Below, piece by piece: positions 51,789 to 61,157 of a DNA stretch of 64,000 bases. Within the stretch, counting starts at the first letter, position 1; every line of letters starts with the position of its first letter. The notes under the pieces were generated by a model. It ran no database searches and was not told the DNA's origin. It saw only the letters and a list, made by a program, of their open reading frames with translations. A program made the translations under genes and the position numbers. The stretch is from Pontibacillus halophilus JSM 076056 = DSM 19796 (GTDB taxonomy: Bacteria; Bacillota; Bacilli; Bacillales; BH030062): positions 124,001 through 188,000 of the forward strand of contig NZ_AULI01000008.1 of the NCBI RefSeq assembly GCF_000425205.1. The letters are read 5' to 3'.

Positions 51789-51831
51789 CACGCTTCACCA
51801 GCTATCATTCATGTAACTGCAAACTAAAAAA

Positions 51832-51862
51832 AAGCACTTTTGTGACCTTCACAAAAGTGCTT
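51832..51862. terminator. Bidirectional terminator between small membrane gene and opp operon
   Basis: Perfect 13-base stem AAGCACTTTTGTG / CACAAAAGTGCTT flanked by A7 and T-rich sequence. Confidence 0.9.
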
Positions 51863-51870
51863 CTTCCTTT

Positions 51871-52830
51871 CTATTCAGTTTCATAAAGATGGCAAGCCAC
51901 AAAGTGATTGTCCTTCACTTCTTGCCACTGTGGGACAACTTCCGCACAAATGTCCATCGCGTGAGGGCATCGTGTACGGAATACGCATCCACTTGGTGGA
52001 TTCAACGGACTCGGTACATCTCCAGATACAACTATACGTTCCCGGTCCTTCTGCTTCGGGTCTGGGACAGGCACCGCAGAAAGAAGCGCCTGTGTGTATG
52101 GGTGAAGCGGTTCGTTATGAAGGTCATCACTTGACGCCAGTTCCACCATATTCCCAAGGTACATGACGAGTATTCGGTCCGAGATGTATTTAACCATCGA
52201 CAGGTCGTGGGCAATAAATAAATACGTAAGCCCCATTTGCTTCTGTAGATCTTGCAATAGGTTAACAACCTGGGCTTGAATGGACACATCCAATGCTGAA
52301 ATAGGTTCGTCACATACGATGAACTTCGGTTCTACCGCAAGTGCGCGTGCAATCCCAATCCGTTGTCGCTGCCCCCCACTAAACTCGTGTGGGAAACGAG
52401 TAATATGCTCCGAATCTAACCCAACGAGTTTAAGAAGTTCCAAGATTCGTTCTTTTCGTTTCTTTCCTTTAGCGAGCTTATGCAAGTCTAGCGCCTCGCC
52501 AATAATATCCTCAACCGTCATTCTTGGATTAAGGGATGCATACGGGTCTTGGAAGATCATCTGAACATCACGTCGAAGCGCTTTTAATTTCGCTCCCTTG
52601 TAGGTAAGGATATTCTCCCCCTCAAATTCAACCGCACCACTTGTCGGTTCGTACAAGCGGAGGATGGTTCGACCAGCTGTTGATTTCCCACACCCAGACT
52701 CTCCAACAAGGCCGAGCGTTTCACCTTCATAGATTTCAAGATTTAATCCATTTACGGCTTTCAGTTGCTTCTTATCAACGGTGAAATATTTGTTCAAATC
52801 CTTTACAGATACTAGTGGCGTTTCCGTCAT
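51871..52830 (-). CDS. oppF: Oligopeptide ABC transporter ATP-binding protein OppF
   Basis: ATPase of 319 residues: Walker [13 protein letters not shown], signature [10 protein letters not shown], Walker [13 protein letters not shown], and the C-terminal oligopeptide-family cysteine cluster [16 protein letters not shown] (residues about 283-298), which in relatives binds an iron-sulfur cluster. GGGAGG lies 7 bases before the ATG at 52830. Last gene of the opp operon. Confidence 0.93.
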   Translation of the reverse strand: MTETPLVSVKDLNKYFTVDKKQLKAVNGLNLEIYEGETLGLVGESGCGKSTAGRTILRLYEPTSGAVEFEGENILTYKGAKLKALRRDVQMIFQDPYASLNPRMTVEDIIGEALDLHKLAKGKKRKERILELLKLVGLDSEHITRFPHEFSGGQRQRIGIARALAVEPKFIVCDEPISALDVSIQAQVVNLLQDLQKQMGLTYLFIAHDLSMVKYISDRILVMYLGNMVELASSDDLHNEPLHPYTQALLSAVPVPDPKQKDRERIVVSGDVPSPLNPPSGCVFRTRCPHAMDICAEVVPQWQEVKDNHFVACHLYETE

Positions 52831-52845
52831 AGCCAATCCTCCCTT

Positions 52846-53838
52846 CTATTCATTCCCTGCCTTCGCAAGCGGATGGTGTAGCCAGCATGCAGATTTATGG
52901 GTCCCTCCACGAACTTCTAAGTCGGGGTCATGATGACGGCATACTTCCATCGCATAGTCACACCGAGCAAAGAACGGACATCCAGGTTCTGGATTCATAA
53001 GGTCTGGCGGTGACCCGATAATAGGCTTTAACGGTTCTTTTCGATTCTGTTCTAGGGACGGGACTGACTTTAACAGCCCTTGTGTGTATGGATGTTGCGG
53101 GCTTTCGAAGATCTCATCGACCTTCCCCGCCTCTACAACTTGCCCCGCATACATAACAACAACCTCATCACACGTCTCCGCAACTACCGCTAGGTCGTGC
53201 GTAATTAGAATGATGGATGTGCCGGTACGTTTTTGAAGGTCTTTCATTAAGTTCAAGATTTGAGCTTGGATGGTTACATCAAGCGCCGTTGTCGGTTCAT
53301 CAGCGATGAGTAGCTTCGGCTGACAAGCCAGAGAAATGGCAATCATCGCACGTTGCCTCATCCCTCCAGAGAATTCGTGGGGATATTGCTCAACGCGGCG
53401 TTCCGGTTGTGGAATACCAACCATCCCCAACAAGTCGATTGCTTGTTGGTGCGCCTCTTTCTTAGTCGCTTTCGTATGTTTTAAAATGCCTTCTGCAATC
53501 TGCTTCCCAACCTTTGTCGTCGGGTTTAGTGACGTCATCGGATCTTGGAAGATCATCCCGATTTCATTGCCACGAATGTTCTGCATATCACGTTCTGTCT
53601 TCTCTAACAAGTTCTCTCCGTTGAACAGAATTTGACCTTCTTTATACTCAGCAGGCGGCTTCGGAAGTAACTGCATGATTGATTTGGCGGTAACACTCTT
53701 CCCACAACCAGATTCCCCAACGATGGCGACTGTCTTTCCTTTCTGAACGGTGAAATCCACACCTCTGACAGCCTGCACGACCCCTCCGTACGTCTTAAAG
53801 GATACTTGTAAGTTCTTTACTTCCAGCACGTTCGACAT
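52846..53838 (-). CDS. oppD: Oligopeptide ABC transporter ATP-binding protein OppD
   Basis: ATPase of 330 residues: Walker [23 protein letters not shown], signature FSGGMRQRAM, Walker B LLIADEPTTALD, and the C-terminal cluster PGCPFFARCDYAMEVC. The frame opens at 53913 inside oppC, but AAAGGGG lies 7 bases before the ATG at 53838, giving the usual MSNVLEVKNLQVSF start. Works with OppF to energise peptide import. Confidence 0.93.
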   Translation of the reverse strand: MSNVLEVKNLQVSFKTYGGVVQAVRGVDFTVQKGKTVAIVGESGCGKSVTAKSIMQLLPKPPAEYKEGQILFNGENLLEKTERDMQNIRGNEIGMIFQDPMTSLNPTTKVGKQIAEGILKHTKATKKEAHQQAIDLLGMVGIPQPERRVEQYPHEFSGGMRQRAMIAISLACQPKLLIADEPTTALDVTIQAQILNLMKDLQKRTGTSIILITHDLAVVAETCDEVVVMYAGQVVEAGKVDEIFESPQHPYTQGLLKSVPSLEQNRKEPLKPIIGSPPDLMNPEPGCPFFARCDYAMEVCRHHDPDLEVRGGTHKSACWLHHPLAKAGNE

Positions 53839-53851
53839 AAAGATCCCCTTT

Positions 53852-54787
53852 CTACTTTCGCAGGCGCGGATCGAGGGCGTCCCGTAATCCATCACCGAAT
53901 ATGTTAAACGCAAACATGGTTAGAGAGATTAAAATGGCTGGGAAGAACAACTGATAGAAGTTGCCTACAAGAATGGAATCAAGGGCATCATTCGCCATGG
54001 TTCCCCAGCTCGCTTGAGGTGCTTGCACACCTAACCCCAAGAAGCTTAACGTTGCTTCTGCGAAGATGGCTGTCGGAACGGTTAAGGTTACGTTAACAAG
54101 GATTGGTCCCATCGTATTTGGTAACAAATGCTTCTTTAGTACCCAGCCCGTTTTCGCTCCGAGTGCCGTAGAAGCTTGCACGTATTCTTGTTCCTTCAAC
54201 TGTAAAACTTGTCCACGGACAAGCCGTGCCATCGGAATCCAACCTGTAATTGTCATAGCAAGGATAATCGTCCATAAGCCAGGCTCTAAGAACACCATAA
54301 GTAGAATAACCATAAGCAGATATGGAATCGCATATAAGATCTCGGCAATTCGCATCATAATGTTGTCTGTCCGGTGACTCGAGATGGCCGACAGTCCACC
54401 GTAAATAACCCCAATAAGGAAATCAATAAGGGCTGCCATTATCCCAATCGTCAAGGATATACGAGCACCGTACCAAACTCGGGTGAAGATATCTCTCCCA
54501 AGTTGGTCCGTCCCAAACCAATGCTCACCGCTCGGGTCGAGGTTCTTCTCTGTAAAGCTTTGCTCATAATAGGAGTAAGGCGTTAACAATGGTCCGAAAA
54601 TCGCAAAGAATGTTATGACAATCATGATGACTAAGCCAATCATTGCTAATTTATTCTCAAACAGCCTTCTCCGAACGTCCTTCCAATAGGAAACACTCGG
54701 TCGATTAATTTTCTCCGCTTGCTGGAAGTTATCGTCCACCTTTCTGAACATTTCTTCCGTCAGCTGGAGTTTTTCTTGTTTATTCAT
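53852..54787 (-). CDS. oppC: Oligopeptide ABC transporter permease OppC
   Basis: Permease of about 311 residues with six predicted helices and a long N-terminal cytoplasmic segment. The EAA loop reads EYVQASTALGAKTGWVLKKHLLPN, the ATPase-contact site. HWFGTDQLGRDIFTRVWYGARISL is the family N-terminal signature. Two ATGs in tandem follow GGAGGG; the second has the better spacing. The start overlaps or abuts the oppB stop. Confidence 0.92.
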   Translation of the reverse strand: MNKQEKLQLTEEMFRKVDDNFQQAEKINRPSVSYWKDVRRRLFENKLAMIGLVIMIVITFFAIFGPLLTPYSYYEQSFTEKNLDPSGEHWFGTDQLGRDIFTRVWYGARISLTIGIMAALIDFLIGVIYGGLSAISSHRTDNIMMRIAEILYAIPYLLMVILLMVFLEPGLWTIILAMTITGWIPMARLVRGQVLQLKEQEYVQASTALGAKTGWVLKKHLLPNTMGPILVNVTLTVPTAIFAEATLSFLGLGVQAPQASWGTMANDALDSILVGNFYQLFFPAILISLTMFAFNIFGDGLRDALDPRLRK

Positions 54788-55719
54788 CATTGGCCCTCCC
54801 CTGTAATCTTAATTCTTGGGTCAATGAATTTGTATGCCACATCTACAACGAACACAAGGAAAATAAGGATGGCAGCATAGAAAACGGTCGAACCTAAAAT
54901 GACAGGATAATCTCGGTTAAAGATACCCTCTACGAACATTTCACCCATACCAGGTATGCCGAAAATCTTCTCAATAATAAAGCTCCCTGTGACGAGATTA
55001 GCCGCAATGAAACCAAGCACCGTAACAACAGGTAGAATGGCATTCTTAATTGCATGGCGTAGAATAACCATGCTTCTTGAAATGCCTTTCGCTTTAGCGG
55101 TATTCACATAATCCTGCCCCATAACTTCAAGCATACTTGAACGCATGAGCCTTGCAATATAGGCCATAGGCATCATGGCAAGCGAGATGGATGGCAGCAC
55201 GGTATGAGACCAAGATTTCCACGTTGCAACTGGCAACAATCCCCACTCAACTCCAACGTAGTTAATGAGGAACGTAGCCAAGATAAAGCTTGGTACGGAA
55301 ATACCAATAATAGCTAACACCATAGAGATATAGTCCGGCCACTTGTTCCGATTTAAAGAAGCAATCACCCCAAGAATTAACCCGAACGTCACGGCTATAA
55401 GAAGAGCTTGCAACCCAAGGTGCAACGAAACAGGAAAGCCGTTCACAATATAGTCGTTCACCGAAATGGTCTTTGATTTCAATGATGGACCGAAATCGAG
55501 CATCGCAATTTGTTTTAAATAGATGCCATATTGAACAATCAACGGCTCGTCCAAATTGTAGTAGCGTTGAAGGTTGTTGTAGACCGCTTCCGGCATCGTA
55601 CCTTCTCGAGCAAATGGATCCCCTGGAATACTATGCATCAGAGTAAATGTAATCGTAACAACTGCCCACAACGTCAGAATTGCCCACAGAAACCGCTTAA
55701 TGGTGTACTTTAGCAGCAC
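54787..55719 (-). CDS. oppB: Oligopeptide ABC transporter permease OppB
   Basis: Permease of 310 residues with six predicted helices. FTLMHSIPGDPFAREGTMPEAVYNNLQRYYNLDEP is typical of OppB/DppB, and the EAA loop is DYVNTAKAKGISRSMVILRHAIKN. The GTG at 55719 has AGAGGTG 6 bases upstream; an earlier in-frame GTG at 55728 overlaps that site. Two overlapping hairpins separate it from oppA. Confidence 0.92.
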   Translation of the reverse strand: MLLKYTIKRFLWAILTLWAVVTITFTLMHSIPGDPFAREGTMPEAVYNNLQRYYNLDEPLIVQYGIYLKQIAMLDFGPSLKSKTISVNDYIVNGFPVSLHLGLQALLIAVTFGLILGVIASLNRNKWPDYISMVLAIIGISVPSFILATFLINYVGVEWGLLPVATWKSWSHTVLPSISLAMMPMAYIARLMRSSMLEVMGQDYVNTAKAKGISRSMVILRHAIKNAILPVVTVLGFIAANLVTGSFIIEKIFGIPGMGEMFVEGIFNRDYPVILGSTVFYAAILIFLVFVVDVAYKFIDPRIKITGEGQ

Positions 55720-55762
55720 GATTGTCACCTCTATTTCAGTTCAGAATAGCCAAAATGTGGAA

Positions 55763-55810
55763 CACATCTTTATGTAAAGATGTGGTATGCCTCTATGACA
55801 GGCATACCAC
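55763..55810 (-). promoter_or_regulatory. Two overlapping hairpins between oppA and oppB
   Basis: CACATCTTTA / TAAAGATGTG (55763-55772 with 55775-55784) and GTGGTATGCC / GGCATACCAC (55782-55791 with 55801-55810) share three bases, so they compete for pairing. No T run follows either on the minus strand. Likely roles are mRNA stabilisation of oppA or partial attenuation of oppBCDF. Confidence 0.6.
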
Positions 55811-55821
55811 GGTGTTCAGTA

Positions 55822-57531
55822 TTATTTCTGTAGGTCTGCGTAGTGGAATTGAGAGTATTTATTGATCGGGTCGTAAATACCAGTAACGTAATCTTTCGCC
55901 ACATAAGGTCTTGTGTAGAAGTAGATTGGCATGACTGGCATTTCATTCATAATAATTTGTTCTGCTTGATGCATCGCGTCCATACGCTCTGCTGTGTCCA
56001 TTGTCGTCTTCGCTGTTTCAATTAACGCGTCATACTCACTGTTCGACCAGTTGGCATCATTGTAAGGTCCATCTGTCACCCATAGATCTAGGAACGTCAT
56101 TGGATCTACATAGTCACCAATCCAACCAGCACGAGAAATCTCGAAATCTCCAGCTTTCTCACGGTCAAGCTTAACTTGGAATTCTACGTTCTCAAGTTTC
56201 GTAGTAACATCAAGGTTCTTACGCCACATTTCCTGAATAGCTGTTGCAATCGCCTGGTGACCTTCAGATGTGTTATAAAGGATAACGAATTCAGGCATGG
56301 AGTCTAAGCCTTCTTCAGCCAATCCTTCCTGGAGTAACGCCTTTGCTTCCTCAAGGTCTTGGGAGAAGAGTTCCCCCGCGTTCTCACGGAAGTCACCATC
56401 TACATCATTAATTCCAGAAGGTACTACTGCATACGCAGGCGTTTGACCACCTTGTGCAACGAATTCCACTAGGTCTTCACGGTTAATCGCCATAGAAAGA
56501 GCCTTACGAACCTTCGCATTATTAAACGGTTCCTTCTCCGTATTGAAGTTGTAGTAGTAAATCGCTAAGTCAGAAGCAATGTTGAACTCAGGGTCATCGC
56601 TCGCATTTAGCTCACCAATGACATCCTGTGGAATCGGATACAAATAATCTAACTCCCCGTTCCGATACATCTGCCATGTTGTAGATTCCTCTTCAATCAT
56701 TGTGAAGTGAATACCGTCTAGATTGATGCTGCCTTCATCATAGTAATTCTCATTCTTCATAATCGTAATGTCTTGTTTGTGGTTCCACTCTGTCAGCTTA
56801 AACGCACCATTTGATACGTAGCCTTCAGCTTCTGTGTACCACTCGTCATTCGCTTCTTGAGTTGCTTGATGTACTGGGAAGTAAGTATAGAAAGAGGTTA
56901 AGTCTAAGAAGTAAGGTGTTGCTGTCGCTAACGTAACTTCCAACGTCTTCTCATCAACAGCCTTCACCCCAACACCATCGCGTAAAGCTTGTAATTCTTC
57001 GTCACTAATGTTCTCTACATCAGCCGAGTTGTACTCTGTACCACCCGCTAAGTAATAAAGCTGATACGCATAAGTTGAACCAACGTTCGGATCGAGTGCA
57101 TGTAACCATGCATATTGGAAGTCGTTCGCTGTAACAGGGTCACCATTTGACCACTTTACATCGTCTTTTAAGTAGAACGTCCAAGTAAGCCCATCCTCAG
57201 ATGTTTCCCACTTCTCTGCCATACCAGGTTGAACTTCTCCTTCAGGGTCTTTCTTCGTTAACCCTTCAAAGATATGGTTTAGTACCCAAGAATCATGTGT
57301 ACCTTCTGCTAATCCTGGATGCAAAGCTCCTGGTTCTGAGCTATTGTTCAATCTTAAAATCTTCTCGCCTTCAGAAGCTTCTTCTTCAGTTGCTCCTTCA
57401 CCCGATTCCTCCGTTGTCTCTTCTTCATTTGCTGCTTCTTCGTTTGTTGCTTCCTCACCTCCGAAGCAACCTGCAAGCGCAAGCATGAGCGCTAGCATTA
57501 AACCAAACAAACCTAACCACTTCTTTCTCAT
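55822..57531 (-). CDS. oppA: Oligopeptide-binding lipoprotein OppA
   Basis: Protein of 569 residues with signal peptide and lipobox ALAGC (Cys22), an unusually long Glu/Ala/Thr-rich linker (about residues 25-58), and the SBP_bac_5 fold: GLTKKDPEGEVQPGMAEKWETSEDGLTWTFYLKDDVKWSNGDPVTANDF. It captures peptides outside the membrane for OppBCDF. It is the first gene of the operon, with promoter at 57585-57613. The acidic linker fits a salt-adapted surface protein. Confidence 0.94.
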   Translation of the reverse strand: MRKKWLGLFGLMLALMLALAGCFGGEEATNEEAANEEETTEESGEGATEEEASEGEKILRLNNSSEPGALHPGLAEGTHDSWVLNHIFEGLTKKDPEGEVQPGMAEKWETSEDGLTWTFYLKDDVKWSNGDPVTANDFQYAWLHALDPNVGSTYAYQLYYLAGGTEYNSADVENISDEELQALRDGVGVKAVDEKTLEVTLATATPYFLDLTSFYTYFPVHQATQEANDEWYTEAEGYVSNGAFKLTEWNHKQDITIMKNENYYDEGSINLDGIHFTMIEEESTTWQMYRNGELDYLYPIPQDVIGELNASDDPEFNIASDLAIYYYNFNTEKEPFNNAKVRKALSMAINREDLVEFVAQGGQTPAYAVVPSGINDVDGDFRENAGELFSQDLEEAKALLQEGLAEEGLDSMPEFVILYNTSEGHQAIATAIQEMWRKNLDVTTKLENVEFQVKLDREKAGDFEISRAGWIGDYVDPMTFLDLWVTDGPYNDANWSNSEYDALIETAKTTMDTAERMDAMHQAEQIIMNEMPVMPIYFYTRPYVAKDYVTGIYDPINKYSQFHYADLQK

Positions 57532-57584
57532 CCACGTTCCTCCCCTTCGTTCCTTAGAAAATAATTACAACTCGTACACTTATA

Positions 57585-57613
57585 ATATTATGCAAATTTT
57601 CAGAATATGTCTA
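57585..57613 (-). promoter_or_regulatory. Promoter of the opp operon
   Basis: On the minus strand TAGACA (57608-57613) and TAATAT (57585-57590) are spaced 17 bases; the transcript would have a leader of about 45 bases. Confidence 0.55.
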
Positions 57614-57895
57614 TCTTTTTTCGGGTAATAATAGAGGATAGGGTGAAAAAAGTAGGAGATTTATAGCATTCGGTTCACCCTACTAGATTTCTAGAAGGCT
57701 TGATTTATAGGGATTTCTTAAAGAAAAATGAGTCTAGTAATCAAATCCTTATAAAGTAAAATCTAGTTTCTTTCTTTAAACTAAATAGAACTCGACTCTA
57801 AGACCATCCCAATCGCCAATCATAGCTACGACTTATTGTTATGCAGGTCCAACTTCTTCTAACACCCTTTAACACAATAACACTCCTACATAAAT
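57614..57895. other. Intergenic region upstream of oppA
   Basis: AT-rich, no supported gene or hairpin. It may hold control sites for the opp operon, but I see no recognisable operator. Confidence 0.4.
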
Positions 57896-57923
57896 AAACC
57901 GCCTTGCATCATGCAGGCGGTTT
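57896..57923 (-). terminator. Terminator of the flavodoxin gene
   Basis: AAACCGCCTTGC pairs with GCAGGCGGTTT (one bulge) around ATCAT; TTATTTATG follows on the minus strand. Confidence 0.75.
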
Positions 57924-57933
57924 AATGGTGTTC

Positions 57934-58374
57934 CTATAACGCATTTGAGAAAGAAGTGACAAACGCCTTACACGTTTCGACGTCTTCCTTCTCTGGTGCA
58001 AATTCTAGTCTTAAGCCTTCTGTAACCACATTCGCTCCAGTCTCTTTCAAACGTTTCTGAAGTGTATCCACAGCCCCACAAAAGATGGGATACTCCCGAT
58101 CTCCAGAGCCGAATACAGCGGTTTTCAATCCGTCGAACTCCATAACTTCAAGGTCGTCATAGAAATCTTCAATTTCATAAGGGAGGTCTCCATCTCCCCA
58201 TGTATAAGAACCAAGAAGCACAGCGTCATAGCGAAGCATTTCTGCTGGCATTAAGTCATCCATTTCTTCCATCGTAACGGTATGTCCTAGTTGCTTTAGT
58301 TCATCACGTAGCATGTCAGCAATTTCTTCTGTATTTCCTGACATGCTCACGAAGGCAATTAATACATTTGCCAA
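57934..58374 (-). CDS. Flavodoxin
   Basis: Short-chain flavodoxin of 146 residues with the FMN phosphate loop SMSGNTEEIAD (residues 10-20), the first flavin loop GSYTWGDGDLPYEI (about 55-68) and the second loop GSGDREYPIFCGA (about 89-101). Flavodoxins replace ferredoxin as low-potential electron carriers in iron shortage, like B. subtilis YkuN/YkuP. It follows a Fur-box promoter and an unknown small gene, fitting iron-starvation induction. The Fur-controlled reductase at 9816 is a plausible electron partner. Confidence 0.92.
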   Translation of the reverse strand: MANVLIAFVSMSGNTEEIADMLRDELKQLGHTVTMEEMDDLMPAEMLRYDAVLLGSYTWGDGDLPYEIEDFYDDLEVMEFDGLKTAVFGSGDREYPIFCGAVDTLQKRLKETGANVVTEGLRLEFAPEKEDVETCKAFVTSFSNAL

Positions 58375-58389
58375 GCTCGATCTTCCTTT

Positions 58390-58776
58390 CTAGGCTGGGA
58401 GGGTTTCTTGATTCAAATGTTCTTTGACCCTCTTCAGTTGAGCGGCATAGACTTCAAATTGGACAGGTTGTTTCTGGTCTAATGCTTCATTTATTTTATA
58501 AGTTAAGTAATTTTCTTCTAATTCTAAATCGAAGTACGAACGAAACCATTGTTTCTCATAGAAGGATTCAAGGTCTCGTATGGACAAATATAACTGACGC
58601 TCTCCATTCACATCAATGAGAAAGTACCAGCCGTGAGGTTCCACGTATTTCCTTTCCCCCAATAGCGAGATCAGGTCCCCTTCTTGAAAGGTTTCTTCAA
58701 GATTGGACTCCAACAGTGAATACACATAATCTACATGGTGCGTAAACGTTTGTTTAACAACAAATTGATTGTACAT
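58390..58776 (-). CDS. Hypothetical protein (128 aa) co-transcribed with flavodoxin under Fur control
   Basis: The open frame extends to 58977, but the promoter at 58825-58854 lies inside it, so the start must be downstream. The ATG at 58776 has GGAGG 8 bases upstream. The protein (MYNQFVVKQTFTHHVDYVYS...) is soluble and aromatic-rich, with GERKYVEPHGWYFLIDVNGERQLYLSIRDLESF central. I do not recognise a family. Its 15-base spacing to the flavodoxin gene indicates one iron-responsive operon. Confidence 0.7.
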   Translation of the reverse strand: MYNQFVVKQTFTHHVDYVYSLLESNLEETFQEGDLISLLGERKYVEPHGWYFLIDVNGERQLYLSIRDLESFYEKQWFRSYFDLELEENYLTYKINEALDQKQPVQFEVYAAQLKRVKEHLNQETLPA

Positions 58777-58824
58777 CAACCGCGCCTCCCATTGAGTATC
58801 TTTGCACATAGCAAAGTTTTCACT

Positions 58825-58854
58825 AGTATAAATGATAACGATTCTCATTGTCAA
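58825..58854 (-). promoter_or_regulatory. Fur-regulated promoter of the flavodoxin operon
   Basis: On the minus strand a consensus -35 TTGACA (58849-58854) and -10 TATACT (58825-58830) are spaced 18 bases. The spacer contains TGAGAAT-C-GTTATCA (58833-58847), a 7-1-7 Fur box with two mismatches to TGATAATNATTATCA. The bases from here to 59149 show nothing further that I can support. Confidence 0.82.
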
Positions 58855-59149
58855 CAGCTTCATATCAACCTTCACACCACCTACAAAATGCGTGAAAAAT
58901 CCGCTACAAGTCAAAGGGATTATGATTCGTGAACCGTGTTTAGACGTTGGCTTTTCTTGTATAAGAAAGCCACACACAGGTTCATGACTGTTGATTGACT
59001 TTCTTCTCTTCCCTCAAACCTATCATTCTTACACGCTTTACGTACACCTTACCGCTTTATCTCTTTCTTACGATGCGCTACGCTTTCCCCATTCTCGTCT
59101 GTACTGTTCTAGAATTATCTTTCTCCTTCTTATAAGATATGCATAGAAA

Positions 59150-59184
59150 GAAGCCTCTGCTTGGGTTAGCGGCAGAGGCTTTTC
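59150..59184 (-). terminator. Terminator of the NAD(P)-binding DUF2867-type gene
   Basis: AAGCCTCTGC / GCAGAGGCTT with an 11-base loop, 3-5 bases after the stop at 59187. Confidence 0.8.
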
Positions 59185-59186
59185 TC

Positions 59187-60659
59187 TTAACATGGTGACG
59201 TTTCTGAGTAAGTTGGCCAATCTCGTTCAAATGGCTTCGATTGATGGATCCTTCTTTCAAGGTGTTTCCTGAATTGGTACATTACCCATAGATGGGCTTT
59301 CGCTTGCGTGTATTTATAAATAAACCAAGGAAGAGAAGGCATATAATCATGGATGGCGACAATGCATTCGTTCTTATCTGGTATCTTACGGAACTCAAGC
59401 CTGCCACGCTCATTCTTCTCCTTATTATCGAAGATGCCTCCGGTAATATAATAGAGTGCTCGGTCCTTTTGACTTCGTTCATGAGAGTAACTCAACTCGA
59501 GTAGTGGATTGTTCGTTAAGAGAAAATGGAAGCCAATCTTGCAATTTAGCTCTTTGTCCACTTCTGCGGTGAGGAGTGGATTCATGACACCTGATAACCA
59601 TTTTACATAGTATTGGGCTGCCCAATTAGCGGACTTCCCTTCTGGGAGAGGGATACGCTGAACAGAACGAACATCATGTTGAATCTCCGATGGCGCAACG
59701 TTTGGTTTTTTAGGCTTCTTCGCCTGCCTCTCCTGTTCTTCTCGTTCCTCTTCAAGTGCCTGCTTGGCTGCTTCTTTAAACGTCGTCTTCCCATAGCTTA
59801 CTTCTTCATCCATAAGCTCCTTATGTGCAATCATTGGATGGACAAGACTTTCAATAAGCGGATATACCGTTTCCTTCGGCGTATTCGTCGTAAGACTGAC
59901 CCAGAGTCTCGATAATTTGACCGTTAGGAAAGGCAGGTTGAATAGTTTTGGCTGCTTCCCCATCGCTTCTGCTGTCTGAATCATCATATCCTTGTACGTC
60001 ATTACTTCGGGGCCCCCAACATCAATGGAGCGTCCTGATAGCCTTTCGTTGCCAATACTCTTCTGCAAGGCTTGAAGAACATCAGCTAAGGCGATGGGAT
60101 GAGTCTTCGTTCGGGTCCATTTAGGCAACGCCATAACCGGCAGCCTCTTAACGAGCTTCGCTAGTATAGGGAAAGAAGAACCTTTAGGTCCCACAATAAG
60201 ACCTGCACGAATTGCCGTAACAGGCGTACCATACGCCCGTAAAACTTCCTCGACTTCTAATCGACTTTCTAGATGACGAGACAGTTTCTTCGCCTTCGGG
60301 ATAATTCCGCTCAGGTAAATCGTTTGTTTCACGCCTTGCCGATAAGCAGCTTGGGCGAAATTATCAGCCAATATTACGTCCATGTCTTCAAAGGATCCTT
60401 GCGTCAGCTTAGCAGAAGGCATCATAGAATGGACTAAATAAACAGCGAAGTCCGCCCCCTTCAGCCCCTCATCTGCATCCGACATGGAATATAAATCACA
60501 AGATCTCCATGTTACATGCTCACTATCCTCTTTATTATCAGCGTTACGTGTTAATGCGATTACATCTGCAAATTTCGTTAAATACGTTAGCAAGTGGTTT
60601 CCTATGTAGCCGCTAGCACCAGTCAATGCTACTACAGGCCTACGCTTCGTCTCTGTCAT
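59187..60659 (-). CDS. NAD(P)-binding (NmrA/extended SDR-like) protein with C-terminal DUF2867-type domain
   Basis: Protein of 490 residues. The N-terminal Rossmann fold has VALTGASGYIGNHLLTYL (residues 10-27), DFAVYLVHSMM, YLSGIIPKAKKLSRHLESRLEVEEVL and TAIRAGLIVGP, as in NmrA-like atypical SDRs. A charged linker EEEREEQERQAKKPKKP (about 312-330) leads to a C-terminal domain (about 350-480) of DUF2867 type with FHFLLTNNPLLELSYSHE. Substrate unknown. The PadR-type gene is upstream on the same strand (113-base gap), so PadR control of this gene is plausible. Confidence 0.82.
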   Translation of the reverse strand: MTETKRRPVVALTGASGYIGNHLLTYLTKFADVIALTRNADNKEDSEHVTWRSCDLYSMSDADEGLKGADFAVYLVHSMMPSAKLTQGSFEDMDVILADNFAQAAYRQGVKQTIYLSGIIPKAKKLSRHLESRLEVEEVLRAYGTPVTAIRAGLIVGPKGSSFPILAKLVKRLPVMALPKWTRTKTHPIALADVLQALQKSIGNERLSGRSIDVGGPEVMTYKDMMIQTAEAMGKQPKLFNLPFLTVKLSRLWVSLTTNTPKETVYPLIESLVHPMIAHKELMDEEVSYGKTTFKEAAKQALEEEREEQERQAKKPKKPNVAPSEIQHDVRSVQRIPLPEGKSANWAAQYYVKWLSGVMNPLLTAEVDKELNCKIGFHFLLTNNPLLELSYSHERSQKDRALYYITGGIFDNKEKNERGRLEFRKIPDKNECIVAIHDYMPSLPWFIYKYTQAKAHLWVMYQFRKHLERRIHQSKPFERDWPTYSETSPC

Positions 60660-60772
60660 CTTTATCCGCTCCTTTGTAAACCCAATCCGTATTCAGTTTA
60701 CCCTGAAGCCTGGAACAAGTAACCCACTGATAGGCTCCTCTAATTCAGACAGTTCCGTGTAGACCTGCTTCT

Positions 60773-61129
60773 TTATTGTTCTCCCCGATTGCTCTCATGC
60801 CCAGTGTTCGATAGAATGCCTTCACTTTGCTTAACGAGTGAAACAAGCCTGTTATATTCCAATTGAACGACCTCTGCTCCCAATGAAGTCAGTTCATAGT
60901 GTTTTCGACGCTCATCTGTAGCTTGTTCTAATTTCTTGATGACACCTTGCTTCTCTAACTTCGCAAGAGCGCCATATAAAGTGCCTGGACCGAGCTTTAC
61001 TTGACCTTGACTTAGCTCATCTACCTTATTCATGATTCCATAACCATGCATTGGTTCTGTCAGCGACAACAAGATATAATATGTTGTATGCGTTAATGGC
61101 ACCAATGTCTTTGCCGAAGCTTTCTTCAT
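60773..61129 (-). CDS. PadR-family transcriptional regulator
   Basis: Winged-helix protein of 118 residues with ILLSLTEPMHGYGIMNKVDELSQGQVKLGPGTLYGALAKLEKQGVI (about 19-64), the PadR HTH signature, and a short C-terminal dimerisation helix. A GGGGTGAAGAGAG site precedes the ATG. The overlapping palindromes at 61158-61180 lie 29 bases upstream of the start and fit an autoregulatory operator. Confidence 0.9.
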   Translation of the reverse strand: MKKASAKTLVPLTHTTYYILLSLTEPMHGYGIMNKVDELSQGQVKLGPGTLYGALAKLEKQGVIKKLEQATDERRKHYELTSLGAEVVQLEYNRLVSLVKQSEGILSNTGHESNRGEQ

Positions 61130-61157
61130 CTCTCTTCACCCCTAACTATGACGTCAA

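Noticed and set aside
58777-58977. N-terminal extension of the 128-residue protein
   Set aside because: It covers the Fur-box promoter of the gene itself and its residues look non-coding.
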